Source: Spirochaetales bacterium (GTDB taxonomy: Bacteria; Spirochaetota; Spirochaetia; ARS1246). From it: a stretch of 6,653 nt of DNA. A model generated the notes under the pieces. The model was not told the DNA's origin. It saw only the letters and a list, made by a program, of their open reading frames with translations, and made no database searches. The stretch lies in contig JABGPX010000492.1 of NCBI GenBank assembly GCA_018644745.1, positions 1 through 6,653 of the forward strand, read 5' to 3'. Positions 1 through 5,409 of the stretch are shown in pieces. The translations under genes and the position numbers were made by a program. Within the stretch, counting starts at the first letter, position 1; each line of letters begins with the position of its first letter.

Positions 1-1481
1 GCATTCGCCAATTCACGGCACATTGAAAGTGCCTGTTCAATAAGCGACATGCCTTTTTTCGTATCCCCAAGATCGCAGGCAGAATGCCCGGCAATACTTA
101 GCACATGTGCGAGCTCAGAAGATGGTGAACTACCGGCGCCTAAAACCTTTTCGAGCCAATATAAGGACTCGATTCTATGCCCCACTTGCCAATAGTTGCC
201 CAGCACAACGATCAACTTGAGCCCGAGTTCTACTTGACCGCCGCTTAAAGTCCAATCCAATGCTGTTCTGATATTGTTTGATTCTCTATCAATCTTATTC
301 AGCCACGCCTTATGGTCCGGACAGAAAAGCTTAGAATCGGCCTCTGCTGCCAGCTTCAGGAAGTACTCTGCGTGTTTTCTTCTCACGTCATCTGCCTCAT
401 CGCTTTCTACTAAGCGCTCGATCGCATACTCGCGTACCGTTTCCAACATCGCAAATCTTGGTAAACCTAGAGGCTCCTGCCGTTTGAGTAAGCTTTTCTC
501 CTCAAGAGATGAAATATCATCCAGGACATCACAATCGGAGTCACTATTCGGGCGACATAGTTCTTCCGCCGCCTTAACTGTAAGTCCGCCTGAAAACACC
601 GACAGCCATCTGAAAAGTTTCTTCACATCCTCATTCAGCAGAGCGTAGCTCCAATCAATTGTTGCTCGTAACGTCTGTTGCCGCGCCGGGCGATCCTTAC
701 CCCCCCTGGTCAACAGCGATAAGCTCTTATCAAGTCGCTCAAGCATATCCTCCGGCGGTAATACTCGTATACGTGCGGCTGCGAGTTCCAGAGCCAGGGG
801 TAATCCGTCAAGCCGACGGCAAATGTCGATTATTACCGGCCCGTTCCGACTGTTTATTATAAAATCCGGCTGAGCCGCAGTCGCCCTTTCGACGAAAAAT
901 CGTGCCGCTTCACATTGAAGCAGAAAGCTTGCCGGGTCTGAATCCGGCGGTATTTCAATATTCTGAACAGGCAGCGACATCGGCGGTACCGGGAAATCAT
1001 ATTCACTCTGAAGATGCAGGATTTCGCGACTGGTGACCAGGATTTTTAACCCGGTACTGATAGTAAGTAGTTCAGCTACCGAAGGAGCTGCTGCTGTAAC
1101 CTGCTCGAAATTATCAAGAACAAGCAGAATCCGCTTTTCCTTAAGATAACCTTTTAGTAATTCCCCGACTGGCTTTTTGCTTCGTTCCTTGAGGCCAAGC
1201 TCATGAGCAATCGTCGCTATAACCGATTGTGCATTAGTAATTGACTCAAGCGGAACATAGAAAACTCCATCTTTGAACTCTTCGATCATCTCGGTAGCAA
1301 TCTGCAGCCCAAGTCGGGTTTTTCCCGAACCGCCGGGACCTGTCAAGACTATTAGTCGCGATTCGGATTGCGCAAGCTTCTCGGCCACTTGTGCGACTTG
1401 GGCCTCACGACCAAAAAACGGCGTAGATTGTACGGGAAGGTTATTTGTAAAAGAAGTTTCTGATTCGCTGCTTTCGGACAT
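1..1481 (-). CDS. STAND/NB-ARC ATPase transcriptional regulator (AfsR/MalT-like), C-terminus outside window
   Basis: The reading frame is open without a stop from the ATG at 1481 to the left edge, giving 493 visible residues. Motifs seen: a 'TPFFGRE' entry typical of predicted ATPases of this class (about residues 20-26), a P-loop GPGGSGKT at 48-55, Walker B LLVLDNFE with D123, LKILVTSRE near 145-153, GLPLALELA after the 'ICRRLDG' segment, then a winged-helix region ('TIDWSY', 'SVFSGG', 'LEEKSLL') and 'FAMLETVREYA' leading into helical TPR-like repeats. It aligns without major gaps to the complete regulator at 2812-5304, which ends in a LuxR helix-turn-helix. The same ending is expected here but cannot be seen. 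STAND proteins of this type are ligand- and ATP-controlled cytoplasmic switches. An in-frame ATG at 1526 would add 15 residues. The 1481 start is preferred because it puts the P-loop at the same residue number as in the paralogue and has GA-rich sequence (GAAGGA, CGGA) upstream. The ligand is unknown. Confidence 0.9.
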   Translation of the reverse strand, partial: MSESSESETSFTNNLPVQSTPFFGREAQVAQVAEKLAQSESRLIVLTGPGGSGKTRLGLQIATEMIEEFKDGVFYVPLESITNAQSVIATIAHELGLKERSKKPVGELLKGYLKEKRILLVLDNFEQVTAAAPSVAELLTISTGLKILVTSREILHLQSEYDFPVPPMSLPVQNIEIPPDSDPASFLLQCEAARFFVERATAAQPDFIINSRNGPVIIDICRRLDGLPLALELAAARIRVLPPEDMLERLDKSLSLLTRGGKDRPARQQTLRATIDWSYALLNEDVKKLFRWLSVFSGGLTVKAAEELCRPNSDSDCDVLDDISSLEEKSLLKRQEPLGLPRFAMLETVREYAIERLVESDEADDVRRKHAEYFLKLAAEADSKLFCPDHKAWLNKIDRESNNIRTALDWTLSGGQVELGLKLIVVLGNYWQVGHRIESLYWLEKVLGAGSSPSSELAHVLSIAGHSACDLGDTKKGMSLIEQALSMCRELAN

Positions 1482-1552
1482 GTGATTCCGACTTTCCTTC
1501 AAGTAAAGACGCCTCACTATCAACATGGAATCTTACATCAAATAAGGCTTCA

Positions 1553-1581
1553 AATTTAGTATTTCCTGACTAAAATGGCAA
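1553..1581 (-). promoter_or_regulatory. Predicted sigma70-like promoter of the left regulator gene
   Basis: Read on the minus strand, TTGCCA (1581-1576) is followed after 17 bp by TAAATT (1558-1553). The -35 box lies inside the element shared with the other regulator, whose promoter has the same layout (TTGCAA, 17 bp, TATTTT). Transcription would start near 1546, about 20 nt before the alternative ATG at 1526 and about 65 nt before the ATG at 1481. This rests on hexamer matching and conserved layout only. Confidence 0.45.
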
Positions 1582-1585
1582 GGAA
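1563..1585. promoter_or_regulatory. Conserved upstream element, copy 1 (candidate operator)
   Basis: CCTGACTAAAATGGCAAGG (1565-1583) differs at one base from the element at 5328-5346 in front of the paralogous regulator. The surrounding non-coding DNA is otherwise not obviously alike. With its flanks it is an imperfect dyad, TTCCT...AGGAA, centred on 1574. Size and symmetry resemble sites for dimeric LuxR-type helix-turn-helix proteins. That it is bound by these regulators is inference. Confidence 0.55.
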
Positions 1586-2041
1586 TAATGTTGTCAGAAC
1601 TATTATGGATTTCCCCAAAACACCGGCAATAGTTATAGATCCAAGCAGTTTCGCAAATATCATCTATATCATTTCGTGTTGCCGGCCATTTGGCCGCATC
1701 TCTCTCGGAGGATTTTCTTTCCGCGGTGTAAATCATTCGCAAGGATAGGACCCGTTTACGATAGACAGGCGGAAAAAGCCGTCGTACGTCAGTCTTCATT
1801 CTGCCCTTGCGCATTACGGCATGATCCCGGAATATGTGCCGGCAACTACAAGTGTAACAACAGGACGCCCTGAGGAAGTAGAAACATCGGTCGGCCGATT
1901 TCAATTCCGTGATATGCCGGCGCGTTCAACTATTCAGGGACACATATCTCATCGATATCAGTTCGCAATTTCCTCCTAAGCAGTAGGCATTTCTGCCCAA
2001 TCAGCCTTGCCGCAAAAATTGGGTAGATCAGTCGATTACCG
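1586..2041. other. Non-coding divergent region, no supported gene
   Basis: About 455 bp between the left regulator's control element and the leader of the exported-protein gene. Frames on both strands are short, start with TTG or lack a ribosome site, and show no recognisable protein. One minus-strand frame (1533-1904) is open, but it is cysteine-rich, starts at TTG and runs through the promoter element. A short perfect dyad, CGGCCA-TT-TGGCCG, lies at 1683-1696. A lone CCTTGCC, equal to one end of the conserved element, is at 2005-2011. Nothing else structured was seen. The promoter of the downstream gene should lie in the right part, but no convincing -35/-10 pair was found. Confidence 0.5.
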
Positions 2042-2116
2042 ATGTCTCCTTTTTACCTTACTTTTTTTATCAGATATCTGAGAGAGAAGAGAAATAATAA
2101 GGGGATTTACCGATGA
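2042..2116 (+). other. Possible 24-codon upstream ORF overlapping the next start (ATGA)
   Basis: ATG at 2042 opens a frame of 24 codons (MSPFYLTFF..., then basic, ending ...KGIYR) whose TGA at 2114-2116 overlaps the ATG of the exported-protein gene. The sequence around both starts is alike: GATTACCGATG here and GATTTACCGATG at the gene. An ATGA overlap is a common translational-coupling layout. No good Shine-Dalgarno precedes this small frame, so it may be chance. Confidence 0.2.
2056..2104 (+). promoter_or_regulatory. Structured leader with palindrome and ribosome-binding site
   Basis: A pyrimidine-rich stretch (2045-2068) faces a purine-rich stretch (2081-2104) across a perfect 12-bp palindrome, TCAGATATCTGA (2070-2081). 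CCTTA (2056-2060) is complementary to TAAGG (2098-2102), which overlaps the Shine-Dalgarno AAGGGG (2099-2104) placed 8 nt before the ATG at 2113. The strong ribosome site supports the 2113 start. The pairing could hide that site, or the palindrome could be an operator. Neither role is demonstrated. Confidence 0.4.
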
Positions 2117-2775
2117 TTGGAAAGGATAAGGTGCTGTTGGGAATACTATGTTTGGTCGCGGTTTCCGCTTGGGCAGATCGGGCAGCCTGGATCGAAAACG
2201 CCACCGATTTTGAGGAGACCCTGGCAATCCAAGCGTTTAGCGATGTGAAGAAATATTATGAAAACTTCGGCTTTTCTATTCCGGAAGGTTTGCCGCCGAC
2301 CATCTTTTTTCAAGATAGGCTTACAATCAGCGGCGGAGCACCAAGCGAATCAATGGGTTTGTTTGATCACGATTCAATGAGTGTTTGGATTGTTCATTTC
2401 AAATCCCCGAAGTTTCAGCGGCAGGGTTACCTGGGTGATAAATCCGCGAATATGTATTACTCGATTATCGTACATGAGTTCGCACACTACATGAACGCCT
2501 TGGTTTCTCCGGGACTGCCACACGCGACAAATGAGCTAATCGCCGGCGTTGTCCAGGTTGATCTGATGAACCCCGAGACACGCCGGCGTATCCTGAGCAA
2601 GGGAGGAGTACTGAAATTCTCCAGTTATCGGGACGTCACGCTCTTTACTTATTTTCGCGGCCCACAAAATTTCATCCTGGCCTCCTACTACTACTGCATG
2701 GAACACCCAAAGATGCTCTTGAGATTCCTGAACCAGACGGTTCCGGAGATAAGAGATCCTTTTTTATTCGACTGA
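2113..2775 (+). CDS. Exported HExxH (gluzincin-like) putative zinc metallopeptidase
   Basis: 220 residues. The N-terminus (MIGKDKVLLGILCLVAVSAWA) is a Sec signal peptide: a basic start, a hydrophobic core at about 7-18, and an A-x-A cleavage site after Ala21. The mature protein of about 199 residues has no other membrane segment, so it should be periplasmic or secreted. The key motif is IIVHEFAHYMN: His121 and His125 would bind zinc and Glu122 would be the catalytic base. Glu141 in 'TNELIAGVVQ', 15 residues after His125, fits the third ligand of a gluzincin. The arrangement recalls small uncharacterised exported families such as DUF6639, but that assignment is from memory and unchecked. It is short for a peptidase with no other domain, so activity is unproven and the substrate unknown. 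The start is fixed by AAGGGG 8 nt upstream. It diverges from the left regulator and converges on the right one, with 36 bp between stop codons. Confidence 0.85.
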   Translation: MIGKDKVLLGILCLVAVSAWADRAAWIENATDFEETLAIQAFSDVKKYYENFGFSIPEGLPPTIFFQDRLTISGGAPSESMGLFDHDSMSVWIVHFKSPKFQRQGYLGDKSANMYYSIIVHEFAHYMNALVSPGLPHATNELIAGVVQVDLMNPETRRRILSKGGVLKFSSYRDVTLFTYFRGPQNFILASYYYCMEHPKMLLRFLNQTVPEIRDPFLFD

Positions 2776-2778
2776 ATC

Positions 2779-2816
2779 GGCGAATAATCCGCCTGAAGCG
2801 GTCCCGCTTATTCAGG
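2779..2816. terminator. Hairpins between convergent genes, candidate bidirectional terminator
   Basis: CCTGAA (2792-2797) pairs with TTCAGG (2811-2816), and inside it GCGG (2798-2801) pairs with CCGC (2804-2807) around a TC loop, leaving a 3-nt bulge. An alternative small hairpin is GGCG (2779-2782) with CGCC (2790-2793). The structure sits exactly between the two stop codons and overlaps the regulator's TGA. No run of U follows on either strand, so it is not a textbook intrinsic terminator. Confidence 0.4.
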
Positions 2817-5304
2817 TAGTCAGACCGTTGCGAATTACATACGCGGAAGCCTCGGCACGGTTACCACTGCCGGTTTTGTTTAGCACGCTTTGAACGTGAT
2901 TCGCAACGGTACTTTCACTTACAAACAAGCGTTCTCCAATTTCACGGTTGGTAAGGCCTTCCACCAGGAGTACCGCCACATCGACTTCACGATTGGACAG
3001 CCCATCGGGAAACGGTTTACCAGCCTTGGCTCTAACCTCTTTTTCAAGAGTTTCGGCTCTTTCCGCGGTATCAAGTGCATAACTTACAGCTTGTTCCAGG
3101 GACATCTCCTGGCCTTCCTTCCATATCGCATCAAATTCCCTTTCTCCCAGCTGCTCACGGACGGCGCCAAGAATATCATCGAACCTTTCACGCCAGGGCT
3201 CCATCGCCAAATCAATAGGTTCGTGTATTTTTTCCGACGCACCCAATAACCTCACCGCCAGCTCGATACTGCCGTCCATCCTTGCGATGTCTGCAAAAAG
3301 GATCAAGCAATGAGAAACCATCTCAGGGCCGAAAGCGACCCCCCATTTTATTGCTATCTCGCAAAAAAAAGGCATCGCTTCCGCAAGCAGCACTTTCGAT
3401 CTCGCCAGGTTTCCCTGCTTCAGATAAATGCTTGCCAGCCGTAAGAGTGTTATGGCAATTGAATACTTGTTACCAGGCTGCCTAATTATTGTCAGGCTTT
3501 GCTCAAGAATTGCGATCGCCGGCTCGAACTTACCTTGCAGCGCTGCGATCATTCCCATGTTCATTCGGGCAAAAGCCGCCCCAACAACATTAGAGTCCTC
3601 TTCCCAATAAACCAAGGCTTCTTCGAAAAGGCTCTGAGCTCGTTCTAAATCTCCATCACCCGCCGCTAACTCCCCCAGCTGCAAGAGTGCACCGGGTATT
3701 GCCCAAGTAAGGTCAGATTCCTTCGCAACCTCGATGCACTCCTCGAGGTACATTGCCGCCTTTTCGCTGCCGCTGTCAAAGTACCATTGCCCCAACAGTT
3801 TAAGCGAGGCTGCAATCCCCTTAGCATGTGCCAACCCGCGAGCCATGTTGAGACCCTGTTCGATCTGCGACATACCCCGTTTCATATCTCCCAGGTTGCA
3901 CCTATTATGACCAGCCATGCAGAGCGCATGCGCCTGTGCAGAGGATGGCGTATTTCCGGCCCTGATCGCCCTGTCGTACCAATTCAGAGCCTCGATGGGA
4001 TGTCCCGCTTCCCAATAGCTGTCCAGCGCAATGGTTAGGTCAATCCCGAGTTCCTCCGCCCCGCTCTCGAAGCTCCAAGCCAATGCCAATCGGAAATTGT
4101 TGTGATCTCTTTCCAACCTGTTCAGCGAAGCCATTCGATTAAGCCCTCCGACTGTTGGGCCGACATCCGCTGCATAAGCACAGAAGTACTCCGCGTGTTT
4201 TCTTTTCACCTCTTCCGCTTCACCACTATCAGCCAATCGTTCCTCTGCATATTCCCTTACCGTATCCAGCATCGCGAATCTTGAGTCGCTCTGTGACGCT
4301 TCCCGCTTTAGCAAACTCTTCTCTTCGAGAGAAGCAATATCATCCAGAACGTCATAATCCATATCATTACTCGGGCGACATACGTCCTCTGCCGCATTCA
4401 ACGTGAATCCACCAGCAAAGACAGACAATCGTCTGAATATTCTCCTCGCTCTTTTATCCAGAAGATCGTAGCTCCAGTCTATTGTCCCTCTCAAGGTCTG
4501 CTGCCGGGATGGGCGATCCTTGGCTCCTCTTATTAAAAAAGACAAGCTCTTATCAAGTCTCTTTAACATCTCCCGTGGAGGCAGCAATCGTAACCGCGCA
4601 ACTGCAAGTTCTATAGCCAATGGCAGCCCGTCAAGACGACGGCAGATATCGCCAACTACTGATGCATTATCACCATTCATCTCAAAATCCGGCTGAATCG
4701 CTGCCGCCCGATTTACAAAAAGACCTACAGCCTCATATTGAAGCAGCAGGGTTACGGGATCCTGTTCGGGATCTATTTCATGTTCCCGATCAGGTAGTGA
4801 TAATGACGGCACTGGAAAATCACACTCGCTTTGCAGACGCAGTATTTCGCGGCTGGTAACCAGGATCTTCAACCCGGTGCCGGAAGCCAGCAGGTCAGCT
4901 ACGGAAGACGCGGCAGGCATGACGTGCTCGAAACTATCCAGAACAAGAAGCATCTGCCTTTCCTTCAGATAGTTCTTGAGTATCTCGCTAACAGGCCTTT
5001 TGCTTCTGTCCTGAATCCCGAGTTGACGCGCAATAGTTCCTATGACCAAATCCGCGTTACTAATGGACTCGAGAGGTACATAGAAAACTCCATCCTTGAA
5101 CTTTTCAATTACGTTGATGGCAACCTGCAATGCAAGCCGGGTTTTTCCTGTACCGCCAGGGCCGGTCAGGACTAATAGCCGAGTTTCGGGGTTCGCTAAC
5201 TTCTCTGCCGCGCGTGCTACCTCCGCCTCCCGACCAATAAATGGCGTCGGTTGGATGGGAAGGTTATTGGTTATAGAATCGATTGCTGCACTTTTATCTA
5301 ACAC
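2812..5304 (-). CDS. STAND/NB-ARC ATPase regulator with TPR sensor and LuxR-type HTH (MalT-like architecture)
   Basis: 830 residues from the GTG at 5304. Order of parts: 'TPFIGRE' entry, P-loop GPGGTGKT (48-55), Walker B LLVLDSFE (D123), LKILVTSRE (145-153), GLPLAIELA (226-234), a winged-helix region, a long helical TPR-like array (about 400-690; for example 'LGELAAGDGDLERAQSLFEEAL'), and a C-terminal LuxR/GerE helix-turn-helix (about 769-830) with LSNREVDV, EGLTNREIGERLFVSESTV and NKTGSGNRAEA. Known STAND activators such as MalT use ATP and a TPR-bound inducer to form a DNA-binding oligomer; the same is inferred here. The frame is open upstream to a TTG at 5442, but that extension overlaps the divergent esterase gene and both promoters. 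GTG 5304 puts the P-loop at residue 48, as in the left paralogue, though no Shine-Dalgarno is visible. The divergent CE15 esterase gene is the likeliest target, suggesting a glycan-derived ligand (inference). Confidence 0.92.
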   Translation of the reverse strand: MLDKSAAIDSITNNLPIQPTPFIGREAEVARAAEKLANPETRLLVLTGPGGTGKTRLALQVAINVIEKFKDGVFYVPLESISNADLVIGTIARQLGIQDRSKRPVSEILKNYLKERQMLLVLDSFEHVMPAASSVADLLASGTGLKILVTSREILRLQSECDFPVPSLSLPDREHEIDPEQDPVTLLLQYEAVGLFVNRAAAIQPDFEMNGDNASVVGDICRRLDGLPLAIELAVARLRLLPPREMLKRLDKSLSFLIRGAKDRPSRQQTLRGTIDWSYDLLDKRARRIFRRLSVFAGGFTLNAAEDVCRPSNDMDYDVLDDIASLEEKSLLKREASQSDSRFAMLDTVREYAEERLADSGEAEEVKRKHAEYFCAYAADVGPTVGGLNRMASLNRLERDHNNFRLALAWSFESGAEELGIDLTIALDSYWEAGHPIEALNWYDRAIRAGNTPSSAQAHALCMAGHNRCNLGDMKRGMSQIEQGLNMARGLAHAKGIAASLKLLGQWYFDSGSEKAAMYLEECIEVAKESDLTWAIPGALLQLGELAAGDGDLERAQSLFEEALVYWEEDSNVVGAAFARMNMGMIAALQGKFEPAIAILEQSLTIIRQPGNKYSIAITLLRLASIYLKQGNLARSKVLLAEAMPFFCEIAIKWGVAFGPEMVSHCLILFADIARMDGSIELAVRLLGASEKIHEPIDLAMEPWRERFDDILGAVREQLGEREFDAIWKEGQEMSLEQAVSYALDTAERAETLEKEVRAKAGKPFPDGLSNREVDVAVLLVEGLTNREIGERLFVSESTVANHVQSVLNKTGSGNRAEASAYVIRNGLTT

Positions 5305-5309
5305 GTTAT

Positions 5310-5339
5310 TTGTTAAAAATATGGTATCCTGACTAAAAT
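5310..5339 (+). promoter_or_regulatory. Predicted promoter of the CE15 esterase gene
   Basis: TTGTTA (5310-5315) and TAAAAT (5334-5339, five of six to the -10 consensus) are separated by 18 bp. Transcription would start near 5346, giving a leader of about 64 nt. The -10 box lies inside the conserved 19-bp element, so a protein bound there would affect this promoter as well as the opposing one. Confidence 0.4.
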
Positions 5340-5344
5340 TGCAA
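5316..5344 (-). promoter_or_regulatory. Predicted promoter of the right regulator gene
   Basis: On the minus strand TTGCAA (5344-5339) is followed after 17 bp by TATTTT (5321-5316). Layout and spacer sequence match the promoter proposed for the left regulator. The predicted transcript start is near 5309, only about 5 nt before the GTG at 5304, so the message would be almost leaderless if both calls are right. The back-to-back esterase promoter overlaps it. Confidence 0.45.
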
Positions 5345-5346
5345 GG
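5328..5346. promoter_or_regulatory. Conserved upstream element, copy 2 (candidate operator)
   Basis: CCTGACTAAAATTGCAAGG matches 18 of 19 bases of the element at 1565-1583. It lies 24 bp upstream of the regulator's GTG and 64 bp upstream of the esterase ATG. CCT and AGG at the ends and C..A.T..G inside keep the same symmetry as copy 1, while the outer flanking bases do not. Conservation in front of both paralogues suggests shared control or autoregulation. The binding protein is inferred. Confidence 0.55.
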
Positions 5347-5363
5347 TATTTTATTCAGGAAAG

Positions 5364-5378
5364 ACTTACATTGTAAGT
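5364..5378. promoter_or_regulatory. Perfect 15-bp palindrome in the divergent control region
   Basis: ACTTACATTGTAAGT is a perfect inverted repeat with 7-bp arms around one base. Its centre (5371) is about 62 bp upstream of the predicted regulator transcript start, a usual position for an activator. It is about 25 bp downstream of the predicted esterase transcript start, a repressor-like position. There is no equivalent perfect copy in front of the left regulator. Confidence 0.45.
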
Positions 5379-5409
5379 TGATTGAACACACACTGAAGGC
5401 GGTGCCGGT

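Noticed and set aside
274..1485. Plus-strand frames at 274-648, 659-862 and 1273-1485
   Set aside because: All lie opposite the left regulator, whose frame carries unmistakable ATPase motifs. Their translations have no family character.
1683..1696. Short dyad CGGCCA-TT-TGGCCG
   Set aside because: The 2-nt loop is too short for a stable RNA hairpin, there is no T-run after it, and it has no position relative to a promoter that suggests a role.
1533..1904. Minus-strand open frame of 123 codons upstream of the left regulator
   Set aside because: TTG start, no ribosome site, cysteine-rich composition and no recognisable domain. It runs through the conserved promoter element, and its only likeness to the other regulator's upstream frame comes from that DNA element.
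2036..2227. Minus-strand frame of 63 codons at the start of the HExxH gene
   Set aside because: Antisense to a signal peptide with a good ribosome site; arginine- and proline-rich composition typical of a shadow frame.
2890..5332. Many plus-strand frames opposite the right regulator
   Set aside because: They are antisense shadows of a long gene with continuous domain matches.
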